Assembly: GCA_029339505.1 (NCBI GenBank)
Contig: JAQISU010000025.1
Location: 6,056,001-6,120,000, forward strand
Length of the DNA: 64,000 nucleotides
From: Unio delphinus
Taxonomy: Eukaryota > Mollusca > Bivalvia > Unionida > Unionidae
Reading direction: 5' to 3'
Shown: one piece after another, positions 53,475-64,000 of the stretch
How the letters are laid out: each line of letters starts with the position of its first letter
How positions within the stretch are numbered: position 1 is the stretch's first letter
Notes under the pieces: model-generated
What the model was told of the DNA's origin: nothing
The model's input: the letters and a program-made list of their open reading frames with translations, nothing else
Database searches by the model: none
Position numbers and translations under genes: made by a program

Positions 53475-53641
53475 GTAAGACTTAGATTATGTCTCATTGC
53501 ACGTATGTGACTGACCTTATCTTTCAATCCATCAAAGACGCAGGGTAATGGCTGACAAGTTCCCTTAATATTACTATCCATGTTTAAGCTAAGAAATCCA
53601 GAGCAATGCAAATATTGAGTTTCTTAAAGCGCTCGTTCAAT

Positions 53642-54373
<732 letters not shown>

Positions 54374-54861
54374 CAGGTTAGTAGGGCATAACCGACTTTT
54401 GATCCGGAAATCGGATTCCACCGGATAGTATGAACTTCCGATTAATCGGAGTCGGACAAGGCAGGAACGACCGATTCGGATAATAAAAATAATAAAGTTG
54501 AATTTCTATAGCACCGTGTCTAACACTTCGTGTCATTCGATAGTGCGTTAATAAAGTTAAATAAGAAGTCAGAAAAGTCCAATATGGTCAACACAACCAC
54601 GCTGTGAGACAATCTATTTGAACCGACGGGTGAAAACCGGAAATAAAGCCGGATATGGTAAAGTACTAAGTAACATGCTAGACACGGCAAAACCAGATAC
54701 CAGAAACCCGTAAACGGAAGATGAAATCGATTAGAAAAAAAAATACCTATTTAGCATTTCCAATTAATCGAATCGTATCCGGAATCGGAAAAATTTCATG
54801 CCCAAAATCCGGAATTGGAAATCGGTAGAAAAATGCTAATCGGTTATGCCCTACAGGTTAG
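54374..54861. mobile_element. hAT-type MITE with 8-bp target duplication
   Basis: The element is 54382-54853 (472 bp). It starts TAGGGCATAACCGA and ends with its perfect reverse complement TCGGTTATGCCCTA. CAGGTTAG at 54374-54381 and 54854-54861 is an exact 8-bp duplication, as hAT transposases make. Both ends contain further CCGGAAATCGG-like inverted sequence. There is no transposase, so it must have moved in trans. Confidence 0.9.
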
Positions 54862-55140
54862 AATAGGTGAATAGAAGTTATATCTTTATTAGGCAATTAT
54901 ACATCATCGATTTCACCTATTCGGTATCATCTTATAACTATAACCAAGTGATTAATTCAGTGTCAATCAATCGCTCCATATCTGTGCATATGCCACTATA
55001 CCTGTTTTAACAAAACGATTGTAGTAAATACGGGAAACCGTAGGAATGACAGGAAAGCTGTCACCCCATAAATGGACGGAGAGGAAAAGAAGATACAAAC
55101 ACACAATCATTCTATTATCTGCATCTTTTCGTCGTTTCAG

Positions 55141-55316
55141 CATGTAACGTAATGGCTATGACTAACGAAGGCGTCTTTACGATGAAGAACTTTGGTCTCC
55201 GAAGGAATTGCACGGTGTCCATTATCAACCCAGTGAGAATCAAAATGGTAAATGTGGATGTGAGCGTGTCTGGGGAAAGGACATCCATCAAAAGAGAAAC
55301 TGGTCTTACTAACAAG
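55141..55316 (+). CDS. CRHBP: CRHBP exon 5
   Basis: A 176-nt exon from CGTCGTTTCAG to GTAAAA, starting in phase 1 and ending in phase 0. It encodes PCNVMAMTNEGVFTM, RRNCTVSIINPVRIKM and NVDVSV, matching the start of the second CUB-like half of CRHBP. It provides cysteines five and six (PCNV and RNCTVS). An N-glycosylation sequon NCT is present. Vertebrate CRHBP also has an Asn-Cys-Ser sequon at this position. Confidence 0.95.
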
Positions 55317-55348
55317 GTAAAACAACTTACCATATGCTACGATGTGAA

Positions 55349-55350
<2 letters not shown>

Positions 55351-55414
<64 letters not shown>
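55351..55414. repeat. (TA)n microsatellite
   Basis: About 32 TA units, 35 bp after exon 5. Confidence 0.97.
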
Positions 55415-55419
<5 letters not shown>

Positions 55420-55699
55420 CAAAATATAACAGAAAAGTTTTCACATTAGGTAATTGTCAACAAGCCAGTTTCCTCCCGAAAATATATAAAGAAAGGAATC
55501 TTAGGGATCAGAATGTTTATACAATATTTAAGATTTAAGTCTGTGACATGAAAACAAGGACCATAAGCAGTGTAATTAGACAAAAGCAACGCCCGCCAAC
55601 ACCACCCACTCAGCCTCAACATTTTATGGCAAATAAATGATGCTATTAGGATGGGATATTTCTGGGAAGATATAAATTGGCGTATACAAGAATTGTATT

Positions 55700-55880
55700 A
55701 AAGACGCGTTCATGTATTGATTCGATTTGTAAAAGTGATATATTTTAAAGACCATTTCATGTATGGATTCAAATTGTAAAAAAAAAATATATTTTAAAGA
55801 CACTTTCATGCATGTATTCGACTTGTTAAAATGATATAGTTTAAAGACGCTTTGTTAATGGATACGACTTATAAATGAAT
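55700..55880. repeat. About 57-bp degenerate repeat, 3 to 4 copies
   Basis: Units hold ATTCGATTTGTAAAA, GATATATTTTAAAGAC and TTTCATGTAT segments. Confidence 0.65.
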
Positions 55881-56099
55881 ATATTAGTTATGATAGGAAT
55901 AACACTAAAGGCTTCTATATTGACATTGCTTGAAAGATAATTTAAAACATTTTCAACTGCAACGTTCTCTGATATGGTAATTTAAAGATTTTGCCTACAT
56001 TGCAAATCAGAGATGGGAAGATCTTTGAATATAAGACATAATACATCACTAGATGTTGTTTCACATATATGTTATTTACTAAATAGTGAGGCTTAGTGC

Positions 56100-56366
56100 G
56101 AACAATGAAAACTTTCTCCGATTGCCCATTTAAATTAGACACAAAGACACACTGGTCCTTTTTAAGAGCGCTCTTAAAACTCACCTTTTTCGACTGCAGG
56201 GACAAACTTAGAGACCTAATAATTTTTTGTATCTTATATGTTTTCAGCATCTTTTTATGTTTTCCAATTTTATTGTTTTTGTCATTTGTTTTTCTGTAGT
56301 GTAGTCATATAATTATTGATGGTGTAAAGCGCTTAGAGCTTTTAAAGGTTAGGCGCTATACAAGTC

Positions 56367-56425
<59 letters not shown>
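56100..56425 (+). mobile_element. 3' end of a CR1/L2-like LINE or derived SINE
   Basis: One frame near 56143-56210 reads LFKSALKTHLF and soon stops, typical of the C-terminal end of LINE ORF2. A 3'UTR follows with GTGTAAAGCGCTTAGAGC and GGCGCTATACAAGT, ending in (ATT)n at 56371-56424. These are hallmarks of CR1/L2-type tails and the SINEs that borrow them. It interrupts the 75-80-bp repeat array that flanks it. Confidence 0.75.
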
Positions 56426-56427
<2 letters not shown>

Positions 56428-56870
56428 TGTTATGTCATATCTATGTTACTAAATAAATACTGAGTCATTGTTAGGGTGAACATAAACAATGAAATATATC
56501 ACCGATATGCCACATTGTATGTTATTTAATAAATACTAAGGCATTATTAGGGTGAAATTAAACAATGAAATATATCACTCAGTGTTATGTCACGGTTATG
56601 TTATTTAATATAAACTAAGTCATTGTTAGGGTGAACTTAAACAATGAAATATATCACCGATATGCCACATTGTATGTTATTTAATAAATACTAAGGCATT
56701 GTTATGGTGAAATTAAACAATGAAATATATCTCTCAATATTATGTCACAGTTATGTTATTTAATAAACATTGAGGGCCATTTAAGACGAGCTCGTAGAAT
56801 TAAATGTATCACCGAATGTTGTCTAACAGTTACGTTATTTAATAAATACGGAGACACTCTATCAGCAGAC
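56426..56870. repeat. 75-80-bp degenerate minisatellite, about 5 copies
   Basis: Units hold TATGTTATTTAATAAATACT, AAACAATGAAATATATCACC and CATTGTTAGGGTGAA. A related half-unit at about 56060-56105 lies on the other side of the LINE tail. Confidence 0.8.
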
Positions 56871-57019
56871 GCGTACAATGAAACCGTGGCATGTAGAAAG
56901 TCAGTTGAATATCTAACCTAGTTAATAATATTAATATAATTACTTACTTGTCACAGACATATTAACCTTATTGCAAACGTAAATTATAAATAAACCACAT
57001 ATTTGCTTTATATTTGCAG

Positions 57020-57128
57020 TGTACTGATTTCGGTGGTGGTGATTACGTGCAACTGTTGGATGGGTCAGGACTGGATCCAGCCTACATGGAAACAGAAGCT
57101 GTGTTTTGTGGCCAGGAATCAAGCACCG
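57020..57128 (+). CDS. CRHBP: CRHBP exon 6
   Basis: A 109-nt exon from TTATATTTGCAG to GTAAGC, phase 0 to phase 1. It encodes CTDFGGGDYVQLL and GSGLDPAYM, corresponding to the vertebrate GDFVELL and TGLDPSKM block. Cysteines seven (CTDF) and eight (VFCGQ) are present. Intron positions are those expected for the family. Confidence 0.95.
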
Positions 57129-57410
57129 GTAAGCCTTGCGCCAGTGAATATTATTATTGCAACTTTCATGGTGGCTTATTGTATTGCATGATTCGCCCCA
57201 CCCCTCTCAATAAATAAAAGTTTTAAAAAAATCAAGATTGAGTTAGATACTGATAGCCATAGGAGATCTTAGCCAAAACAATCAAAACGGAAATACAATG
57301 AAATATGCTTTCATTATTCATGATCGGGGTTTCTATAACTAAAAGAACAACTGGATATTGCATAAGATAATCATTCTTTGGGAAAATGTTAGCAAGTCAC
57401 TCACACTCAC

Positions 57411-57419
57411 ACACACACA

Positions 57420-57458
<39 letters not shown>
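57411..57458. repeat. (CA)n microsatellite
   Basis: About 23 CA units in the last coding intron. Confidence 0.96.
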
Positions 57459-57460
<2 letters not shown>

Positions 57461-57781
57461 ATTTGTGTTATGATATATTTACAAAAGTGAAAAAAGACAG
57501 TGTATGCTGAACAAATGTAGCTTTCCCAAATGCAAACAACAAACAACATATGTAGCAAAGTATAATTTGGAGACACGCGAATGATTTTACTATTCGTTTT
57601 TATATCAAGCTACGCAACCGTCCATAACGCTCTAGTCTTCTTGTACTACCAAGATTAGGCCTGAAATGCATGACAAAATTGTTATATTTTTAAATCCGTA
57701 CTGTTTTAAGTGTCGCACATTATTCTGCATCATCCTTCATATACACAATGTCGCTAATCTACCATTTTCTTTCTTTTGTAG

Positions 57782-57927
57782 ACAAAACATTTGACATTAC
57801 ACTGGGCTGCACAAACTCGGTGGTCAGAATGGTCTCTAGTGGAAACTTCTACAACTCTCTGACTTTCATCTTCTGGGTGCTTTCCGAGCACGACAAACAC
57901 GCTGCTGGCACTCGAGGCCATTGTTAA
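57782..57927 (+). CDS. CRHBP: CRHBP exon 7, last coding exon
   Basis: Starts after TTCTTTTGTAG in phase 1 and ends at TAA (57925-57927). It encodes LGCTNSVVRMVSSGNFYN, nearly identical in pattern to the vertebrate GCDNTVVRMVSSG motif. The tail is shorter and diverged, ending GHC. Cys nine is in LGCTN and Cys ten is the final residue, so all five disulfide pairs can form. In vertebrates a few residues follow the last Cys; here none do. Confidence 0.95.
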
Positions 57928-57950
57928 TTCCTTCAAACAGTTTTATATAT
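57928..57950 (+). other. CRHBP: CRHBP 3'UTR start and probable 3'UTR splice donor
   Basis: 23 nt after the stop, GTAAGT at 57951-57956 is a perfect donor. It pairs with the TTTTCTTTTCTTTTCAG acceptor ending at 59791. A junction this close to the stop would not be expected to trigger nonsense-mediated decay. Confidence 0.5.
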
Positions 57951-58025
57951 GTAAGTAGCAAGTGCAGTGTTTGATATAGTATATCGTTTTAAGGAAAGGA
58001 GGACTCTGTCTTCGATAATGATTAT

Positions 58026-58935
58026 TGTTCTGATGATTGTGATGTCAGCAGTCTGTGTTTAGAGCATATCGTGATGTCAGCGGTCTGTGTTTAGAGCATA
58101 TCGTGATGTCAGCGGTCTGTGTTTAGAGCATATCGTGATGTCAGCGGTCTGTGTTTAGAGCATATCGTGATGTCAGCGGTCTGTGTTTAGAGCATATCGT
58201 GATGTCAGCGGTCTGTGTTTAGAGCATATCGTGATGTCAGAGGTCTGTGTTTAGAGCATATCGTGATGTCAGCGGTCTGTGTTTAGAGCATATTGTGATG
58301 TCAGCGGTCTGTGTTTAGAGCATATCGTGATGTCAGAGGTCTGTGTTTAGAGCATATCGTGATGTCAGCGGTCTGTGTTTAGAGCATATTGTGATGTCAG
58401 CGGTCTGTGTTTAGAGCATATCGTGATGTCAGCGGTCTGTGTTTAGAGCATATCGCGATGTCAGCGGTCTGTGTTTAGAGCATATTGCGATGTCAGCGGT
58501 CTGTGTTTAGAGCATATCGCGATGTCAGCGGTCTGTGTTTAGAGCATATCGCTATGCCAGCGGTCTGTGTTTAGAGCATATTGCGATGTCAGCGGTCTGT
58601 GTTTGGAGCATATCGCGATGTCAGCGGTCTGTGTTTAGAGCATATCGCGATGCCAGCGGTCTGTGTTTAGAGCATATCGTGATGTCAGAGGTCTGTGTTT
58701 AGAGCATATCGTGATGTCAGAGGTCTGTGTTTAGAGCATATCGTGATGTCAGCGGTCTGTGTTTAGAGCATATCGTGATGTCAGCGGTCTGCGTTTAGAG
58801 CATATCGTGATGTCAGCGGTCTGTGTTTAGAGCATATCGCGATGTCAGCGGTCTGTGTTTAGAGCATATCGCGATGTCAGCGGTCTGTGTTTAGAGCATA
58901 TCGTGATGCCAGCGGTCTGTGTTTAGAGCATATCG
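58026..58935. repeat. 32-bp minisatellite, about 28 copies
   Basis: Unit GTGATGTCAGCGGTCTGTGT plus TTAGAGCATATC. Variants GTGATG/GCGATG and AGCGG/AGAGG are interspersed. It lies within the proposed 3'UTR intron of CRHBP. Confidence 0.96.
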
Positions 58936-59010
58936 AAATTAATATATTATGTTCTATACAACTCTCATCATGTTGAACATAGTTTGTCTTTCTATTAAAT
59001 ATATCAAATA

Positions 59011-59303
59011 TGGTTTAAGTGATTAGAGCATCCGCCACGGATGTGATACGGACACCAGTCACAGGTGTCATACTAAATACTTACAAAATTGGTACTAACC
59101 GCAATCTCGCTTTGCACTCAAGATTAAGAGGTTAGTGTTAGCACAGGTCAGCCTGGTGTCACGATAATGTGACTGGGTGGGACATGATGTTACATGTCTG
59201 TTGGATGATCCCCAGGGCTAGACATCACAATAAACTGCCACACTGCAGACATCGTAGCGATATTGCTGCTAAATGTTTAGAGTTACGTTAAAAATCAAAA
59301 TCG
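59011..59303 (+). mobile_element. SINE family A, near-complete copy
   Basis: Head with GATTAGAGCATCCGCC, body TAAGAGGTTAGTGTTAGCAC and GGTCAGCCTGGTGTCACGAT, tail TAAACTGCCACACTGCAGAC and CGTAGCGATAT. The 5' end of the head is diverged. Confidence 0.82.
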
Positions 59304-59521
59304 CACACATACACATGCACGTCAGTTTCCATAAGTGATATCTACTACGTGACGTAGTTCACATTTTTTTATGTACAGGATTACAGTTAAACTTACATCA
59401 TAACTACAGATACTTAATCAAAAAAGAAAGGTTCAACTTTAAAGCCGTTAAAAGTAATGTGTTTTTCTTCTTTCACAAATTGCAATTGTTAGTGATTTAC
59501 ACATGAAACTGAGTAGTATGT

Positions 59522-59609
59522 CTGCCTGCCTGCCTGCCTGCCTGCACTGCACGCACGAACGCACGCACGCACGCACGCACGTACGTACATATGTACATAC
59601 GTATGTATG

Positions 59610-59643
<34 letters not shown>

Positions 59644-59686
59644 TGTATGTATGTATGTATGTATGTATGTATGTATGTATGTATGT
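59522..59686. repeat. (CTGC)n-(ACGC)n-(GTAT)n compound microsatellite
   Basis: Three tetranucleotide motifs in succession. Confidence 0.95.
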
Positions 59687-59791
59687 TGAGTCCCACTGAC
59701 TAAATATTGATGGCAACTTCATGTAATGGTCAATTTATTGCATCCACTTCAATTAGATATTAGCTTATGCCTATTTTTCTTTTCTTTTCAG

Positions 59792-59904
59792 GACATATTT
59801 TCAAAATTTGCATTGATTTACCAGCTGCTTCGCCTGTCTTTGTCATTCATAATCGGGAATTCACCTCTTACTTCGACAGAAAGCCTTGATTGATATCTTC
59901 CCTA

Positions 59905-59925
<21 letters not shown>
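59792..59925 (+). other. CRHBP: Probable non-coding terminal exon of CRHBP with poly(A) signal
   Basis: Follows a strong polypyrimidine tract and CAG. AATAAA at 59904-59909 would give cleavage near 59925. It has no coding role if spliced from 57950. The end coordinate is estimated. It directly precedes a long TA tract. Confidence 0.45.

Positions 59926-59991
<66 letters not shown>
59910..59991. repeat. (TA)n microsatellite
   Basis: About 41 TA units after the poly(A) signal. Confidence 0.97.
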
Positions 59992-59992
<1 letters not shown>

Positions 59993-61223
59993 CTGAGATT
60001 ACATAATTAGACCTTTTTTTATAGAACAAAAAAAGAAGAAAAAGTCATCACTGCCTGAAAATATATAATATTTAAAGTTTAACCTAAGAAATGTAATCGT
60101 GCGCCAATCTGACCATTCCAGAGAAGGATTAAAGCATAGTATTAAAAAAAGACTGAATATGACAGTATATGAGATGCTTCTATATGTAATTTTAGAGGTG
60201 GATCGAATGTTGCTAAGTTTGAACTTGCTTCATTATACTAGAATATGTGATCAATTGAGCTGACGTATTTTTGTATTTAGCTTAAAGTTTGTGATAGTGG
60301 TAGAATACGAAAGAGAAACACTTAGTTACGTGGCATATTCAACAAGTTATCGACGTTCGAAATGCACCGAGCTTGAGATAAAATACCATCTGGGCCACGA
60401 CTTTACGTTATCGGGTGCATTAGAATGTTATAAAAGCTGTTCATAGTCTTCATTCAGGATGTCTTCTTTGGCTATAATCGCTTAGGAACCACTCAAGTCT
60501 TCACCATTCCCGACGTTGTTTGTCATCAATATTTGACTAATGGAAGTCTTTCCGGAATTTTTAACTATATTTCTTGAATAAAATGCTACTAGGACTCAGA
60601 ATTTTTGTGTTCAATGATTCCAGTTTTGACTTTAAGGAAGTAAATGCAATATTACAAACTCCCGGAAGCTAGATAATGTTTTTTTTTTTTCCTTTTCCAG
60701 TTTAAGTTCTTATTTCCATCGTTTAAAGATATATGGTTTAAATGGTATTTATGAGGGTGGAGTTGGCAACTACATAATCAGTCTTCGATTTAGTGCTTGC
60801 TCAGAAAACGCAAAAATAATGGGATTGTACAGCCATTCTTTGGGTATGAACCTTTATTTCCTTTTCAATACAGCTTTTTCATTTTAGTGTCGAAAGCATT
60901 AGAATATCCTGGGTTGATTCGAATGGAAAAGACTTATTTTCTTAGCAATTTATTTTTGACGTATTCAACGTTTCACAAATATAAGTGACAGATAATACAC
61001 TTGTTTGTAATCAAGACCGCTATGTGGAAATAAATGTGTGTATTAAACAGACATTATGAAGAAGAAATCTTCCACGTTGAACCATCAACCTTTTCAAGAT
61101 TGAATCATTGTCAAAAGTTGAAGTCGTCGAAAGAAACTATCACAAAAAATAATGGCTTGATAACTCGTACAAATTGGTGAGAGTGAACAATGACAAAAAT
61201 CCGGCAGAAAGGCTCCAACCAAC
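59992..61223. other. No gene seen downstream of CRHBP
   Basis: AT-rich DNA. Only short open frames, none recognisable. Confidence 0.45.
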
Positions 61224-62045
61224 CCACTCACTCCATACCACATTGTGATTGAGACACAAAATGCGCAACCTCCGATACAAATCTCGTCACAAGTTAGTTA
61301 CAACGCTGATAAATACAGTGAATTTACTTATGTGTTAATTGTTTGATTTCTGCATTCAAACACTCATTGCTATAGCCAAACAAAAGCATGTGTTAGGCTT
61401 AACACATGTGAATTTCCATTGAACAATTTAGGATTTAATCTGGTAATGGAATGTAGAGACGAGCGGGGAGATAGATATTGTCATAAAACCTCTGATAACA
61501 TTTACAGACAAAATATCTTAAATAGTAAATTGACAACCTTTCATGTACGAACGTGCCGAAGCTGCGAGCGCATGCGATTTAAACACTAAAATGTAAATTA
61601 ATATTCTCCAGAGGTTTAGCTAATCAGCAAATAATATATTCTTTGTTATTCTACATCTGGATGTCACATTGTCTAATTATTATGCTTTTTATAAATGGAC
61701 CTCCTTTTCTACCATGTGACTGAATGTAATCGGTCACGTGATGTAACACTGATTTGAAATGCTTAACACGTAAGTAAATGCGCGGGACTACTTCGGTACC
61801 AAATCCCGTCTCCAGTCTCCGCTTGGTCCAAATTTATTTTGTATCAACTCCTTGCACCATCACTACTCAAAATCTTATTTCATCCAATCCACTCCCTCCA
61901 TAATACATTGTTATTTGAGACACAATATGCGTAACCTGCAATACAAAATCTCATCACAGGTTACAACGCTGTAGCCACATGGTCATTTCTGCATTCAAAC
62001 ACTCAACGCTGTAGCCAAACAAAAGAACATGTTTGGCTTGACAAA
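61224..62045. repeat. Diverged duplication, two copies about 650 bp apart
   Basis: 61224-61410 and 61889-62045 share CACTCACTCCATA/CACTCCCTCCATA, GAGACACAA, CTCATCAC, TTTCTGCATTCAAACACTCA and ATAGCCAAACAAAAG or GTAGCCAAACAAAAG. The interval between them is not repeated. Confidence 0.75.
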
Positions 62046-62624
62046 CAGCGGTGCCGTCCTAAAGTACTGCCATTTCTTGAATATTACTTGATTAAATCAA
62101 TCGGCTGTTGTTAGTCAGGGTCAGTATCATACGGTAAAAGCAACAGGTGTTTGCTTATATTCGTTTCTGTATCTGTTTTTGTTGTCCAAAGATAGGAAGG
62201 CTAAACTTACAAAGAATAGCGGTGGAATGAAACAAAATCAGTCTCCCTCGTCAAGTCTTCGCTATGCAATTGATTATGCAAGCGAAAATCACGGGTGGTA
62301 TTATCGCGCCAAATGCAGACGATCGTGAAATAAAACTGTTTGTCGCCTATAATCTATTGGGAGTTTTTAAAGGAGTCAGCTCATTGGACGACATAAAGGA
62401 GAAAAATTTGAAAGATAAAGATTAAATGATCATGGCTAGCTGCCAAAGAACACGTTTGATCTAATCTCTCACAAAGTTATCAGACTTAATTTGCTTTGTG
62501 AATTATTAATAAAAGAACTTTGTTTTAAATACTGCGATGCATATTTAACCATGACCAATTAATCCAATGTTTCAAAACCTGAAAGCACGTTACCTGACTC
62601 AGGTAGTATAAACAACTGTAAAAA
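62046..62624. other. No gene seen
   Basis: Nothing recognised. Confidence 0.45.
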
Positions 62625-62700
62625 AAACATTCAATCATATCGCTACGATGTCTGCAGTGTGACAGTTTATAGTAGGGTCTAGCACTATGACATCAAACCG
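62625..62700 (-). mobile_element. SINE family A, tail fragment
   Basis: ATATCGCTACGATGTCTGCA and GACAGTTTATAGTAG match the minus-strand tail of the family, followed by a (CA)n tract. The rest of the element is missing. Confidence 0.65.
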
Positions 62701-62725
62701 CATATATATTTCTTACGCACATACC

Positions 62726-62726
<1 letters not shown>

Positions 62727-62788
<62 letters not shown>
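62727..62788. repeat. (CA)n microsatellite
   Basis: About 30 CA units. Confidence 0.97.
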
Positions 62789-62790
<2 letters not shown>

Positions 62791-62989
62791 GTGGAGGACA
62801 AACTACAATGATTATATCTGCATCACATATACATCCTTGTCATCTAATGGCAAGTTGCCAAATAGTTGTATCCGCTTATTGAATGTTTTTCTTCAAAATT
62901 TCTTTTTGCACGTGAATAATTTTGCAGAAATGCATCAAAAAGTTTTAAAAATGCATCTTTATTTGTTGTCTGACTCAGGTAGTATAAGG

Positions 62990-62992
<3 letters not shown>

Positions 62993-63041
<49 letters not shown>
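62993..63041. repeat. (TG)n microsatellite
   Basis: About 24 TG units just before the tail end of a minus-strand SINE. Confidence 0.97.
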
Positions 63042-63044
<3 letters not shown>

Positions 63045-63343
63045 TTGTATTTTGTAACGTAGCTGTAACAATGTTTTAGTAATATATCTACGATGTATGT
63101 ATGCAGTGCGACTGCTTAATGTGATGTCAAGCACTGGGACATCATGCCTCAGACATGTAGCATTATGTCCCACCCAGTCACATTATCCTGACATCGGACC
63201 GACCAGTCCTAACACTAATATGTAAATGATGAGTAGCTGTTAGTAGCATTTTTGTAAGTCTTCGGTACGACTCGACCGGGAATCAAATCCATGACCTACC
63301 GCATCCAAGGCGGACGCTCTGACCGCTAGACCGCCGGAGCGGT
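63045..63343 (-). mobile_element. SINE family A, near-complete copy
   Basis: Minus-strand copy with a tRNA-like head ending at CCGCCGGAGCGGT (63331-63343), a degraded B box, and the full body and tail shared with 752-1071. Confidence 0.85.
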
Positions 63344-63710
63344 GTTAAACAACTTTATATAATATATTTAATTGCGGAAATATAGACATTTATTTTCAAA
63401 ATTTTTTTAACAATATTTTTCATTCCTATACTTCACATGTAGAAAATATATTACCTCAAGGGGCAATGCAGGATTTCATTATCATATCGTGCGACGCTTC
63501 AGTGTGTGTGTTGTGTGTGTCAACAGAACATACACTTACAGCAAGATAAAGGAGTATTGTGTAAGTAAAAGCAACAAATCCAGAATGCCAGAATGTATTA
63601 CCTTTCTGATACAGACTACCGTTCTCTTAGATCGCTTAATCAAACTATTGTCAGCCTATGAACATGACTGAAAATCGAGGTGAAGTTACCGGGGGATGGG
63701 AGTCGCGGAT
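63344..63710. other. No gene seen
   Basis: Nothing recognised; a 60-codon frame at 63489 has no features. Confidence 0.45.
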
Positions 63711-64000
63711 GAGTGTCTTAAAAAGCAAAGATTGATGACAGTAATCTTACCAGAGGGGTGGTGGTTCCTGAAGAGTGTGCTAAAGAGCAAAGATTGATGA
63801 CAGTAATTTTAAAAGAGAGGTGGTGGTTTCTCAAGATTGTGCTAGAAAGCAAAGATTGATGACAGTAATCTTACCAGAGGGGTGGTGGTTTCTGAAGATT
63901 GTGCTAAAAAGCAAAGATTGATGACAGTAATTTTAAAAGAGAGGTGGTGGTTTCTCAAGATTGTGCTAGAAAGCAAAGGTTGATGACAGTAATCTTACCA
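63711..64000. repeat. 62-bp minisatellite running off the window, dimeric
   Basis: Units start AGCAAAGATTGATGACAGTA at 63724, 63786, 63848, 63910 and 63972, exactly 62 bp apart. Variants TCTTACCAGAGGGG and TTTTAAAAGAGAGG alternate, giving a 124-bp dimer. Confidence 0.93.

Overview
The window is non-coding-rich, AT-rich animal nuclear DNA: spliced exons with GT-AG introns, very long (TA)n, (GA)n and (CATA)n tracts, many minisatellites, tRNA-derived SINEs, a hAT-type MITE and Ty3/Gypsy retrotransposons. There are no bacterial genes, operons or CRISPR arrays. The one host gene is a corticotropin-releasing hormone binding protein (CRHBP) orthologue. Its sequence is clearly invertebrate. The repeat landscape suggests a marine lophotrochozoan, most likely a mollusc; that assignment is inference.

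Layout. 1-6,787 is gene-free and holds minisatellites, a compound CATA/CATG array and two SINE pieces. 6,788-33,191 is a head-to-tail array of three nearly identical chromodomain-bearing Ty3/Gypsy elements on the minus strand, sharing four LTRs (LTR-int-LTR-int-LTR-int-LTR) and flanked by one GATG target duplication. 33,192-37,807 holds a probable hAT remnant, inverted arrays of a GTCACAGGAAAAAAA-type repeat and microsatellites. 37,808-59,925 is CRHBP on the plus strand: six recognised coding exons (284 codons, all ten family cysteines) plus a probable 3'UTR exon. Its introns carry a 30/34-bp minisatellite, a 47-bp higher-order array, 72-, 30- and 33-bp minisatellites, SINEs and a MITE. 59,926-64,000 is again gene-free, with SINEs and the start of a 62-bp minisatellite.

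How the parts relate. In each retroelement gag, protease, RT, RNase H, integrase and chromodomain lie in one frame, broken at the same places in all three copies: a frameshift in an A10/T10 run early in gag, a TAA at the end of gag, and a TAG inside the RT palm. Copies 2 and 3 also share a TAG inside the chromodomain. The array therefore spread after these changes, or the element tolerates them by recoding. The LTR itself looks unusual: a 46-bp direct repeat ends exactly at an apparent splice donor in one copy and an apparent acceptor in the other, and the poly(A) signal lies between them. That arrangement is the best candidate here for an undescribed mechanism.

The CRHBP exon encoding the signal peptide was not found. 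It may lie in 33.2-37.8 kb, left of the retrotransposon array, or outside the window.
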